This document shows positions 52,314 to 60,336 of a stretch of 64,000 nt of DNA, one piece after another. The DNA comes from Agaribacter marinus (GTDB lineage: Bacteria; Pseudomonadota; Gammaproteobacteria; Enterobacterales; Alteromonadaceae). The position numbers were made by a program, and so were the translations under genes. Location of the stretch: NCBI RefSeq assembly GCF_030160655.1, contig NZ_BSOT01000006.1:62001-126000 (forward strand), in the 5' to 3' direction. The notes under the pieces were generated by a model that searched no databases, had not been told where the DNA came from, and was given only the letters and a program-made list of their open reading frames with translations. Every line of letters starts with the position of its first letter. Within the stretch, counting starts at the first letter, position 1.

Positions 52314-52877
52314 ATGAAACAATCGATGCGCGCCAAACGGATGGCAAGACACCACAAGCGGAATCAGGCAAAGTCAAAGCTTAGTTTGGTTTCGTTGATG
52401 GACATTTTTACAATTTTAGTGTTTTTTTTAATGCTAAATGCCTCTGACGTACAAGTGCTTCAATCCGACGATTCTGTTTCCTTACCAATATCCACTGCGG
52501 ATAAAGCTGCGGCAGAAACGTTGTTAATGCTAGTCACGCCGAGTGAAGTATTGATTCAAGGTCGCAAGGTGTCGACCACTGCTGCGCTCGCGAGAAAGGA
52601 AAAGCGCGCGCTTGAGGCGTTAAAAGCAGAGTTGGATTACCATACCGCGAGAAAGTCTCAGCTCCCTGAGGAAAAGGCTAGTCAGCAAGCGACTGCTCAA
52701 ACGATGGCGCAGTCAATTACTATGTCAATTACCATAATGGGTGATAGCCAAGTGGAGTATGCTGTGTTGAAGCAAATCATGCAGGTCTGTGCTTCAGCCG
52801 GCTACACAAAATTAGCCTTGGCCGTTGAAAACAAAAGCGATACTGGATCTGCGTTAAGTGCCGGTGGCATGCAATGA
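52314..52877 (+). CDS. ExbD/TolR-family stator protein (2)
   Basis: The protein has 187 residues and its ATG follows the previous stop directly. The basic N-terminus is KRMARHHKRNQAKSKLSLVS, then LMDIFTILVFFLMLNAS (about 27-43) with the conserved Asp of the ExbD family. Its periplasmic domain differs from the neighbour's, with the helical segment RKEKRALEALKAELDYH. It overlaps the TonB-like gene by 4 bp (ATGA). Confidence 0.85.
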   Translation: MKQSMRAKRMARHHKRNQAKSKLSLVSLMDIFTILVFFLMLNASDVQVLQSDDSVSLPISTADKAAAETLLMLVTPSEVLIQGRKVSTTAALARKEKRALEALKAELDYHTARKSQLPEEKASQQATAQTMAQSITMSITIMGDSQVEYAVLKQIMQVCASAGYTKLALAVENKSDTGSALSAGGMQ

Positions 52878-53896
52878 GTTCGGTTGCTTCTGACACCCTA
52901 TTCAGCAGTCAATTACCTTGGGATAGTGCGGCTGCTGAAAATGGACGTTTTGGTAAAATTACCCTCGTTATTTTATTGTTTACGCTTTTGTTTGCTGCGT
53001 ATGTGGGTATTACCGATTTACCTGATATTCCACGAGAGCAAAAAGAAGAATTACCACCGCAACTTGCGAGAATAATACAAGTACAAGAACAAGCACCTGT
53101 AACACCACCAGTACCAATTGAGCCTGAACCACTGCCTGAACCAGAGGAACCTGCTCCAGTACCAGAAGTGCAAGAGAAAGATCTCGTTGAGCCACAGCCC
53201 AAGCCAGAACCTGAAGACAAAATTAAACCCGTATCTGTGCCTGAAAAAGAGATACCCGTTGAAGTTTCGGCAGCGGAAAAAGTAAAACAAGCGCGTGAGA
53301 CAGCAAAAAGCAAAGGAGTGCTCGCACTGAGCGACACATTAGCAAGTATGCGTGAATCTACAAATTTACAGAACTTGGCCAATACCCAACAAACAACGGG
53401 TGGTGGACAAGCTGCACTTACGCAGCGAAATACCATTGCTGCACCTGTCTTAGCTACTAGCGGTGGCATTCAATCCGGGCCTGTCTCGAGCGATATGGGT
53501 GCCAAAGGAGAATTGAGTGGGCGGCGCAATACAGAATTTGTTGCGGCAAGTGAAGGTGAAGCGTCCATCGCGACTAAACGAATTGAGCAAAAACAACAAG
53601 TGATTGGCAATCGCGAGCTAGATAAAATTCGTCAAACGCTTGATGCAAACAAAGGCGCGGTATATTCGCTCTACAGGAGAGCATTAAGACAAGACCCAAG
53701 TATTGAAGGTAAGCTATCGGTTAAATTAGTCATCATGCCGGACGGTACCTTGTCATCAGTTACTTTGATTGATTCAGAATTAGATGCGCCAGAATTGGTT
53801 GAAAAGCTGATTCAAAGGATTCGACTAATTAACTTTGGTGCGGAAAACGTTTCGCAGACAGAGTTAGAATACGCATATAACTTTTTGCCTTACTAA
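52874..53896 (+). CDS. TonB-like energy transducer with AgmX/PglI C-terminal domain
   Basis: The protein has 340 residues. A single membrane helix (ITLVILLFTLLFAAYVG, about 28-45) is followed by a Pro/Glu-rich linker (about 70-130), which would span the periplasm. The C-terminal domain (about 245-340) reads YRRALRQDPSIEGKLSVKLV then IMPDGTLSSVTL, as in TonB-like AgmX/PglI proteins of motility machines. It should transmit stator energy to outer-membrane partners, possibly the barrels or TPR lipoproteins encoded in the same operon. It is the last gene of that operon. Confidence 0.85.
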   Translation: MSSVASDTLFSSQLPWDSAAAENGRFGKITLVILLFTLLFAAYVGITDLPDIPREQKEELPPQLARIIQVQEQAPVTPPVPIEPEPLPEPEEPAPVPEVQEKDLVEPQPKPEPEDKIKPVSVPEKEIPVEVSAAEKVKQARETAKSKGVLALSDTLASMRESTNLQNLANTQQTTGGGQAALTQRNTIAAPVLATSGGIQSGPVSSDMGAKGELSGRRNTEFVAASEGEASIATKRIEQKQQVIGNRELDKIRQTLDANKGAVYSLYRRALRQDPSIEGKLSVKLVIMPDGTLSSVTLIDSELDAPELVEKLIQRIRLINFGAENVSQTELEYAYNFLPY

Positions 53897-53919
53897 ACGC
53901 TTGTTTCTGATTGTTTTTT

Positions 53920-53939
53920 GTTCCATGTGGAACCTTTTT
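53920..53939 (+). terminator. Weak intrinsic terminator after the motor operon
   Basis: GTTCC (53920-53924) pairs with GGAAC (53929-53933) over a 4-nt loop, followed by CTTTTT. It is short, so read-through into the next gene is possible. Confidence 0.45.
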
Positions 53940-54022
53940 ACACTTGTAGCTAAAAAATAATGTAATTCTTGTGTACACTTGTGGTCGAAGAATTCGTGTT
54001 ATTTAATCAAGGATTGAGCGCT

Positions 54023-54700
54023 ATGTTAAAGCGACTATTCATTTGTTGTTTTATATTGTTATTAGGCGCTTGTGGGGCAACCGACAAATCGACTGAGCCT
54101 AAGCAAGTCTTAAATTATGCTAAGAGTGATGCTGATTTTCGCGCGTTAGCAACAAAAATTCGAAACCAATCTGCGTCGCCTGAGGATGTAGATCGTATTC
54201 TTCGATTGTATCCACTAACCTCAAGTTATCGCCCTGAAAGTCCAGCAGAGCAGTCAGCGAAAGTAAAATCAGAGCAATTTATTCAACAAAATAGTTGGTT
54301 GCGTTGCATACAGATAAACAGGCAGCTATTGCAAACAAATTTTACGTCTCTCATTGGGCATTATGGAATGGCGATATGTTCGCAAGAGGCAGGAGACAAT
54401 GCGTCGGCACAATACCACAACTGGGTGCTAGATGCGTTTATTGAGGCGATTTGGCGCTCAGGGGATGGGCAAACACCGGAAACGGCTTTTTACATTAATA
54501 GCACACACGATTTATATGCTTTTATCCAACTTCATCAGTTGATGGCAGTGGAACAAGCGCTTATTTATCGAAATAAGTTACCGATTCAAAAAGTTATTGT
54601 ACAAAACCCTGAGAGTCAAAAAAATTATACTTGGTATTTTGATTTAACACCGCAGTTTCGTAGGGCGCATATTGATAAGCTAGAAGGCCGAACAAATTGA
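54023..54700 (+). CDS. DUF4919-like lipoprotein
   Basis: The protein has 225 residues from the ATG at 54023, chosen because it opens a lipoprotein signal (LFICCFILLLGAC, Cys near residue 17). The frame is open another 54 bases upstream, but that part has no signal. The core LIGHYGMAICSQEAGDNASA, RSGDGQTPETAFYINSTHDL and LHQLMAVEQ matches the DUF4919 pattern. The function is unknown. It may be co-expressed with the motor operon if the weak terminator is read through. Confidence 0.68.
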   Translation: MLKRLFICCFILLLGACGATDKSTEPKQVLNYAKSDADFRALATKIRNQSASPEDVDRILRLYPLTSSYRPESPAEQSAKVKSEQFIQQNSWLRCIQINRQLLQTNFTSLIGHYGMAICSQEAGDNASAQYHNWVLDAFIEAIWRSGDGQTPETAFYINSTHDLYAFIQLHQLMAVEQALIYRNKLPIQKVIVQNPESQKNYTWYFDLTPQFRRAHIDKLEGRTN

Positions 54701-54739
54701 ATTTTTTGATTCGTACTTGTGCCTCTTAAAGTAGAAAAA

Positions 54740-54766
54740 CGCACCGTTTTACGATGCGCTTTTTTT
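54740..54766 (+). terminator. Intrinsic terminator after the DUF4919-like gene
   Basis: CGCA (54740-54743) pairs with TGCG (54755-54758), with an inner CG/CG pair and a Thy-rich loop, followed by CTTTTTTT. It lies 40 bp after the stop and separates the DUF4919 gene from the converging gene. Confidence 0.65.
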
Positions 54767-54782
54767 ACAGTGCAATAATGAT

Positions 54783-55478
54783 TTAGCTATTTTCTTTGTT
54801 TGTACTCATGTCTAGATATATAACAAATTTACCCGCCCAATCTTTCATCAATTGGCTAAACCAGCTGTAATTCATTGCATTGTCTGTTTCAATAAATACG
54901 CTGTCGAGCCCCCCGGCATCACGTCTGTCTTCAATTTCAAACATCGTTTGTTTGTCGGCGCCTTCAACGTTAATGACGATTGAAGACTGCCCAATATTCC
55001 TCACTAAGACATGCTCTCTCGTGAGTTTTTCAGGGCCAGTAATGAACAAGTCCTTTATTTGTGCGTTAACGATGAGCGCACCGTTTTCATATGTGTCTAC
55101 GACATCCCACCCAGACAGTGTTAGCCTATCAACCAAATGGGCTTTTAAGGCTTTACTATAGTCATTGAGTACTTTGTTTCTATAATGCTTAGTTGTGTCG
55201 CTTCGATAAGTGTTCATCCAGTCCCTAGCAAAGTTAGCCTTTATATCACTTATATATACTTTACGAGACACTGGTATCACTGCGTCTTCAGCTACTTTTA
55301 GAGAGTCGAAATGGGGAGTGCCTACCGCCTCTAAGCCTTCGGTGCTTTGCTTTATGAACCCTGAGGCACCGGTCGAAAATAAAACCAAGGAGACAACAGC
55401 CAAAAGCCATGACTTTTTAGAAAGGTTAGTGAATTTGTTTGTTACCAAATTTATATGTGTAGATATACTATTTGCCAT
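54783..55478 (-). CDS. Exported or membrane-anchored protein, possibly DUF3313-like
   Basis: The protein has 231 residues. A basic N-terminus and the helix WLLAVVSLVLFSTGASGFI (about 24-42) make a signal peptide or anchor. LKAHLVDRLTLSGWDVVDTY and LIVNAQIKDLFITGPEKL resemble the DUF3313 type of periplasmic lipoprotein, although there is no lipobox Cys. I give the resemblance low weight. It is monocistronic and converges with the DUF4919-like gene. Confidence 0.5.
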   Translation of the reverse strand: MANSISTHINLVTNKFTNLSKKSWLLAVVSLVLFSTGASGFIKQSTEGLEAVGTPHFDSLKVAEDAVIPVSRKVYISDIKANFARDWMNTYRSDTTKHYRNKVLNDYSKALKAHLVDRLTLSGWDVVDTYENGALIVNAQIKDLFITGPEKLTREHVLVRNIGQSSIVINVEGADKQTMFEIEDRRDAGGLDSVFIETDNAMNYSWFSQLMKDWAGKFVIYLDMSTNKENS

Positions 55479-55731
55479 AACATTATCCTATTCATGTTTG
55501 TTTATTACCGAGTTCAACCAATCCTTTGTTGTATTAATTTTGTACGATTTAAATCAGTATAAATTAAAACCACTGGATTGCCAGTAATTCCCATGTCAGG
55601 TTAAAAATAAGATGTAATAAAGTTTATCAGCGCTATCTTGCGTGCAGCTTTACGAAATAAGCAATCGCAAATGTTTTCGAACGCTTTGTATGGTGTTGTG
55701 TTGCGCAATAATAACGGCGCTAGGTTTTTTA

Positions 55732-56367
55732 CTATGAGGTAGGCGGTTGCGTTAATAGAAATGCGCCGAGCCCGATAGTAAAGAGAAAGCTACCCCACAT
55801 ACTATGTTCGATGATTACCACTAAGGTAGAGCGTGTTTGTATGTAACGATAACCGAAGATTAAGCCACCCACCCAAGTAACTGCAACCGCAATCCAATTG
55901 CCATAGACAATATGTGCAAGGCCAAAACAGAAGCTGCTTACTAACAAGCGGCCTGTTTTAGACGGTAATATGTTTTTATATCGGTGAAAAAAATAAGTCC
56001 TAAAGATGATTTCTTGAGGAATAACAGATACTAAGGGATAGATAAGTAAAGTGATGAGCCAAAGTGAATTATTTTGTATCGGCAAGGCTAAAAAGTAGTC
56101 GGGAAATATAAAATAAATACCAAGTGTCAATAAGCAAGCCCAAGGTGCAAAAAAGCGCACTGAAGACCGTAGATGGGATTTAATATTTTGCGTATGCCAA
56201 AGCCTAAATCGTTTGAACTGCTTGTCAACAAGTAACAAGCTGAGACAAACGACGCCCATGAAACCGAGCATAGGCATTAGCCACGCATCAATATCTTGTA
56301 TTAGCAATACAATAATTACAGGCGAAATAAAGAATAGGCCAAAAAGCTCTAACCATCGACTAACCAT
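55732..56367 (-). CDS. CPBP-family membrane protein with changed motif 1
   Basis: The protein has 211 residues from the ATG at 56367; a TTG at 56424 would add an extra hydrophobic tail and seems unlikely. There are about seven membrane segments. VIPQEIIFRTYFF is where CPBP glutamic peptidases have EExxxR; here the first Glu is Gln. SSFCFGLAHIVYGN is the FxxxH motif, and IIEHSMWG is motif 3. CPBP proteins are CAAX-processing or bacteriocin-immunity type membrane proteins. The changed first Glu could reduce peptidase activity, but the second Glu is the one kept here. Confidence 0.7.
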   Translation of the reverse strand: MVSRWLELFGLFFISPVIIVLLIQDIDAWLMPMLGFMGVVCLSLLLVDKQFKRFRLWHTQNIKSHLRSSVRFFAPWACLLTLGIYFIFPDYFLALPIQNNSLWLITLLIYPLVSVIPQEIIFRTYFFHRYKNILPSKTGRLLVSSFCFGLAHIVYGNWIAVAVTWVGGLIFGYRYIQTRSTLVVIIEHSMWGSFLFTIGLGAFLLTQPPTS

Positions 56368-56538
56368 GAAAACTAGGGTCTTACCTTTTATGAATAAAAA
56401 TAGGATTATGCAACTAATGTGCAATTATTACATTTTTATGACAAATATACTTGAAGTTATCGGCAGATGATGGGCTTTAGTTATTTTTAACCAAAATCAG
56501 AGGATAATAACAATGACCTTGGCAGATAAAGACTGTCG

Positions 56539-58713
56539 TTACATGCTTGGCGCTGAGCGTTTGGCATTTACTAAATTTAGGAGTTCGCTTGCTGCTACTG
56601 CATCGGACATTGCGCGGTGATGTTTTTCCATTGTGATATCAAAATGCGCTGTTAAATTAGCTAGGGAGTATGACTTTAGTCCTTTATAGTGTTTTCGCAT
56701 TTGTTGGACGGTGCACAGTTTGGGCCGTCGCCAGTATTTATCAATACGCGCGAATTCTTCTCGAATGAAGCCATAGTCAAAATTAACATTGTGCGCGACA
56801 AAAATAGCATTTTTCGTAAAATCATCCACCTTCTCCGCGACTTCAGAAAATATCGGTGCGTCTTTCACCATGTCGTTGTCTATGCCGGTCAGTTGGGTGA
56901 TATTGGATGGAATAAATCTAAGTGGATTAATCAAAGACTGCCACTGATCCACGATTTCCCCCGCAATCACTTTGACCATACCTATTTCGGTAATTTTGTG
57001 GTGTTGCGCCCTGCCCCCAGTGGTTTCAATATCGACAACGACATACGGTTGCAGCGGATCGATAGTAAAATCTACGGTGGTTATTAATACGTTAAACCCT
57101 GCTTCGCGCATTTGCTGGATGCGCAAGAGTTGGTTACGTCTAAGTACGTCCCCTTCTCCTTTTACTTCCTCGAAGCGAAGCTTATTGTCATCCAATACCA
57201 TTAAGTCTGGAAAACCATCGTTGGTTTGATGCCACGCTCGGCACATATTAAGCAGTACTGCGCTTATACTTGATAAGTCTGAGTGCCTGACAAGTACCGC
57301 TAGCTCGTCAATGAGCGTCGGATACCAATGAAAAATACTCTGCGAAAAGGCATAGTTTGCAGCCGCTATTTCCGCTAGATGAGTCAGCCATTTTTTTGGC
57401 GTATCTAGTGATGCCAACACACGTTTGATGGGTGCTTTTGCTTTTGTATAAAAACAATCTTGTTTTAAACACTCGGGTAAGTAATCAAATTCAGTCGTTA
57501 AACCTAAGCCTGGTGTTTCAAAAAGCACCGGCCAAAAAGTGAGGCCAAATAATGCCCGCCACAGATTGTTTTCGGTTTTAAATGCACGTTTATTCTGGTT
57601 TTCGTAGTACTCAACCACACCATGCTCAACCCTCCCCTTATGTATCTCATCTAAACGAATGTGCTGATTATTTTGTCTAAGCATATCAGTCATGATGCTA
57701 GTGCGTTTTTTCTGATATTTGCGTGCTAAAAAATCCTCTGCAAATATCAAAAGTTGATCGCTTAGTGGCGCGTCGATAATCGTATTTAAGTGATGTTCAA
57801 CTTGTTCAGTTTTGCCATCTTTGTATGCTTCTCGGCACCATTTTTCTTGTGCATGGGGGTCTTTGCATGCAAGCAAATAATCGAGGGCTTTTGGCCTATC
57901 GTGAGTAAGCAGACGATGGGCTAATTTAAATTTAATGTTGTAGTGAATCGCTTCACTAGCGGCATCTTTGTAATCAGGTATTTGTTGAATGAGTGCATTA
58001 ATTTGACTGCTATCAATAGTTGCCTCTGTCTTCAATCGTTGCTTCATATTTTGCAAGGTAAACATCATTAAGGCTGTTTGTTTACATTCAAACCTTGATT
58101 GCGCAGGTGTACTTTTCACCTGTGTGTCACGGGTTTTCATGACACCTAAGTCACGCAGCGAAAATTGATTTAGCCTATCTCGACAGTTACCAAAGTATAA
58201 AAACAGAAAATAATCCACGCAATCATCGCAATTACGCGCTAAATAGCGTTTTGCTGTCGCAGACTCAGGAATGGTTGTAGCAATAAGTGCGTGGCAGGCG
58301 CTTTGTAGTTGTAATTTGGGTATGCTTTTTTTTAGCGGTGAGACACTTTCGAATTTCGAACACTCTGCGTAAAGCGCAAACAACTCTTCTTTGGTAAAGA
58401 TGTTGATAACATCATTTTTGTCCTCTGCACTTATTTCCCGTAGCCAAGCCAATTGTGTTAACTGCTTAGTCAAGTCTTCAATATTATTAAGCTCAGAAAA
58501 TTGCAGTGTACTTTTCCGGATAAGACGTGATTTACGATTAATACATCTCACTAATAAGCATTGTTGCTCTTTTGTTGCAGAAAAATATTCTGTTAAAAAG
58601 GTTTTATGTTTGTCATGCAATAAATGCTCGTTGAATTCAATGACGAACTGTAAGAACTCGTTAAAGTGATCGAGGTAGTAAAATGTTGGCAAATCGCGCA
58701 AGATTTGAGTCAC
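56539..58713 (-). CDS. FAN1-type VRR-NUC nuclease fused to a DEDDh exonuclease
   Basis: The protein has 724 residues. Residues 1-490 are helical and repeat-like, as in FAN1 (LARKYQKKRTSIMTDMLRQN). The VRR-NUC domain is at about 495-550: FPDLMVLDDNKLRFEEVKGE, with the catalytic D…ExK. From about 560 to the end is a DnaQ-like exonuclease: VVVDIETTGG (motif I), AHNVNFDYGF (motif II) and KHHRAMSDAVA (motif III, H-x4-D). FAN1 cleaves 5' flaps and interstrand-crosslink intermediates. A 3'-5' exonuclease on the same chain would process the ends. A near-consensus LexA box 28 bp upstream says it is damage-inducible. Confidence 0.85.
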   Translation of the reverse strand: MTQILRDLPTFYYLDHFNEFLQFVIEFNEHLLHDKHKTFLTEYFSATKEQQCLLVRCINRKSRLIRKSTLQFSELNNIEDLTKQLTQLAWLREISAEDKNDVINIFTKEELFALYAECSKFESVSPLKKSIPKLQLQSACHALIATTIPESATAKRYLARNCDDCVDYFLFLYFGNCRDRLNQFSLRDLGVMKTRDTQVKSTPAQSRFECKQTALMMFTLQNMKQRLKTEATIDSSQINALIQQIPDYKDAASEAIHYNIKFKLAHRLLTHDRPKALDYLLACKDPHAQEKWCREAYKDGKTEQVEHHLNTIIDAPLSDQLLIFAEDFLARKYQKKRTSIMTDMLRQNNQHIRLDEIHKGRVEHGVVEYYENQNKRAFKTENNLWRALFGLTFWPVLFETPGLGLTTEFDYLPECLKQDCFYTKAKAPIKRVLASLDTPKKWLTHLAEIAAANYAFSQSIFHWYPTLIDELAVLVRHSDLSSISAVLLNMCRAWHQTNDGFPDLMVLDDNKLRFEEVKGEGDVLRRNQLLRIQQMREAGFNVLITTVDFTIDPLQPYVVVDIETTGGRAQHHKITEIGMVKVIAGEIVDQWQSLINPLRFIPSNITQLTGIDNDMVKDAPIFSEVAEKVDDFTKNAIFVAHNVNFDYGFIREEFARIDKYWRRPKLCTVQQMRKHYKGLKSYSLANLTAHFDITMEKHHRAMSDAVAASELLNLVNAKRSAPSM

Positions 58714-58731
58714 TCTAGTAAATATATTTTA

Positions 58732-58751
58732 TACTGTTTTAATATACAGTA
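58732..58751. promoter_or_regulatory. LexA (SOS) box upstream of the VRR-NUC/exonuclease gene
   Basis: The site TACTGT-TTTAATAT-ACAGTA has perfect CTGT-N8-ACAG spacing and perfect arms, and differs from the E. coli consensus only in the central AT stretch. It ends 19 bp from the start codon. The other neighbour, the CPXCG gene, starts 66 bp away on the plus strand. Confidence 0.8.
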
Positions 58752-58817
58752 TTTGTCAATATTTAAATCCGAAAAGTGTACTAAGGAGTATGCATTTACA
58801 ATATAGGAGACGAATGT

Positions 58818-59009
58818 ATGAGTTTGAGTCATGCGGAAACGTTTGAATGTCCATATTGTATGACCTATAACGATATAGAAATTGATCACGAAAATGATAT
58901 CGGGCAGCAGCAAATAGTTGATTGCCAAATTTGTTGCTCGCCTATCGAAGTATACATTGAAGACAATGGTTTTGGATTATCTATTGTTGCAACTAGAGAT
59001 GACGAATAA
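58818..59009 (+). CDS. CPXCG-motif cysteine-rich protein
   Basis: The protein has 63 residues. FECPYCMTYNDIEID and QQIVDCQICCSPIEVYI carry two CxxC pairs that would hold a zinc, as in the CPXCG family of small proteins. The function is unknown. It starts 66 bp from the SOS box and is 3 bp before the flavin reductase gene, so the two are one operon. Confidence 0.8.
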   Translation: MSLSHAETFECPYCMTYNDIEIDHENDIGQQQIVDCQICCSPIEVYIEDNGFGLSIVATRDDE

Positions 59010-59012
59010 GGC

Positions 59013-59657
59013 ATGCAAATTACACGGCAAGAAATTGCAGGAATGGACAAACGCTTTCGGGCAAATTTTATTAATAGTTTGTCTGGGTTTAAAAGTGCAA
59101 ATTTAATCGGGACAGTGGATATGCAAGGCATTAGCAATTTATGCATAGTGAGCTCGGTATTCCATGTCGGCGCTAATCCACCTTTGCTAGGCATGATAAT
59201 GCGACCTCATACCGTGGCGCGAGATACGTTGCAGAATATTAAAGACACTGAAGAGTTCACAATTAATCACGTGAATTCTAGTATGGTGCGGCAAGCGCAT
59301 CAAACGTCTGCGCGTTACCCGTCTGATGTTAGCGAATTTGACGCGGTAGGGTTATCTCAATATAAAAGTACGCTGTTAAATGCGCCTTATGTTGAAGAGA
59401 GTAAAGTTCGAATAGGTATGCAGCTTCGAAGTATTCAAGAAATCGTATTGAATAAAACAGAACTCGTGATTGGGGAAATCATTGAAGTGCAGATGGACAA
59501 CAAGTATGTATTAGAAGATGGCTTTATTGAATTAGAGCCAATGAATGGTGTGGTAGTCTCGGGCGTAGACGCCTATCATAGTACACAAATAATTGATCGT
59601 TTGAGTTATGCCAAGCCGGATGCGAGTGCGTCTTCGATTCGTGGGCATGCGAAATGA
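59013..59657 (+). CDS. Flavin reductase family protein
   Basis: The protein has 214 residues. SVNLIGT-like NLIGTVDMQGISNLCIVSS and GMIMRPHTVARDTLQNIKDT, then EFTINHVNSSMV, form the split-barrel flavin reductase pattern (flavoredoxin-like). It binds FMN and transfers electrons from an unknown donor. The ATG of a 41-codon membrane protein overlaps its stop (ATGA). Confidence 0.82.
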   Translation: MQITRQEIAGMDKRFRANFINSLSGFKSANLIGTVDMQGISNLCIVSSVFHVGANPPLLGMIMRPHTVARDTLQNIKDTEEFTINHVNSSMVRQAHQTSARYPSDVSEFDAVGLSQYKSTLLNAPYVEESKVRIGMQLRSIQEIVLNKTELVIGEIIEVQMDNKYVLEDGFIELEPMNGVVVSGVDAYHSTQIIDRLSYAKPDASASSIRGHAK

Positions 59658-59779
59658 TCCCAAATCTGACGCAATTGTTATTGGTTTGCGGTATAGCTTT
59701 TGCGGTTGTCGGTTTGATTATTTGGTTATTAATAAAAATACCCGGAGAGGACGGCGGTAGTGATCGATATGATGATTAA
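59654..59779 (+). CDS. Small (41-residue) membrane protein coupled to flavin reductase
   Basis: The ATG overlaps the flavin reductase TGA by 4 bp (ATGA), so translation is coupled. The protein has one membrane helix (LLLVCGIAFAVVGLIIWLLI, about residues 8-27) and an acidic tail (EDGGSDRYDD). The start of the hydrophobic stretch resembles DUF2905 but it is shorter than that family. No function is assigned. Confidence 0.6.
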   Translation: MIPNLTQLLLVCGIAFAVVGLIIWLLIKIPGEDGGSDRYDD

Positions 59780-59938
59780 TTGTTGCCTCATCAGGTGTTG
59801 TAAAAACTTTGATACGTCGCAAACAATTGCAGTATAAGGTTGTGAAGATCCCTTTAACTAGTGTATAAGTATATTAGATAATAAAAACAGAGGCTTGCCA
59901 TTTAGGCAGGCCTTTGACGTTTATGGCTTTATGTAAAA

Positions 59939-59957
59939 AAGAATTATTATCATTATC
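59939..59957. promoter_or_regulatory. Fur-like box upstream of the HiPIP gene
   Basis: Read on the minus strand the 19-mer matches the consensus GATAATGATAATCATTATC at 16 of 19 positions, counted by eye. It lies 22 bp upstream of the HiPIP ATG. Fur bound here with iron would block transcription. Confidence 0.6.
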
Positions 59958-59979
59958 AGTCTATCAATGAGGAAATGTT

Positions 59980-60270
59980 ATGAAACAATTTGATCGCCGA
60001 GGCTTTTTGAAACTGTCAGGCTCGACGCTAATTGGTATGACGCTTGGTGGTGTAGCGTTGAGAGCAAATGCTCAAGAAAAATTGTCTTTAGAAGACCCAA
60101 CAGCCGTAGCTTTAAAATATACCCATGCTTCTAAAGAAGAGGGTAAAAACTGTGCCAATTGTACGTATATTCAAGGAGAAGACGGCGCTGAGTGGCGTCC
60201 ATGCGGTATCTTCCCCGGTAAATTAGTAAATGCTAAAGGTTGGTGCAGCGCTTGGATGAAAAAAGCGTAA
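59980..60270 (+). CDS. High-potential iron-sulfur protein (HiPIP)
   Basis: The protein has 96 residues. A Tat signal (FDRRGFLKLSGSTLIGMTLG) leads to a mature protein with four cysteines in HiPIP spacing: NCANCTYIQG, WRPCGIFPG and KGWCSAWM. It carries a 4Fe-4S cluster and shuttles electrons in the periplasm. A Fur-like box is directly upstream. An intrinsic terminator follows at 60301. It stands alone. Confidence 0.9.
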   Translation: MKQFDRRGFLKLSGSTLIGMTLGGVALRANAQEKLSLEDPTAVALKYTHASKEEGKNCANCTYIQGEDGAEWRPCGIFPGKLVNAKGWCSAWMKKA

Positions 60271-60300
60271 ACTAGCCGAAGATGCTCAGCAACTATACAT

Positions 60301-60323
60301 AGCCCAACTTGTTTGGGCTTTTC
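60301..60323. terminator. Intrinsic terminator between HiPIP and amidase genes
   Basis: AGCCCAA (60301-60307) pairs with TTGGGCT (60313-60319) over a 5-nt loop, followed by TTTCT on the plus strand. It serves HiPIP and may act in both directions, because the amidase gene ends on the other side. Confidence 0.7.
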
Positions 60324-60336
60324 TAATTAATATAGA

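Noticed and set aside
52909-53469. 186-codon open frame opposite the TonB-like gene
   Set aside because: It is Ser/Gly/Thr rich because it is the antisense of the Pro/Glu-rich linker, and it has no independent support.
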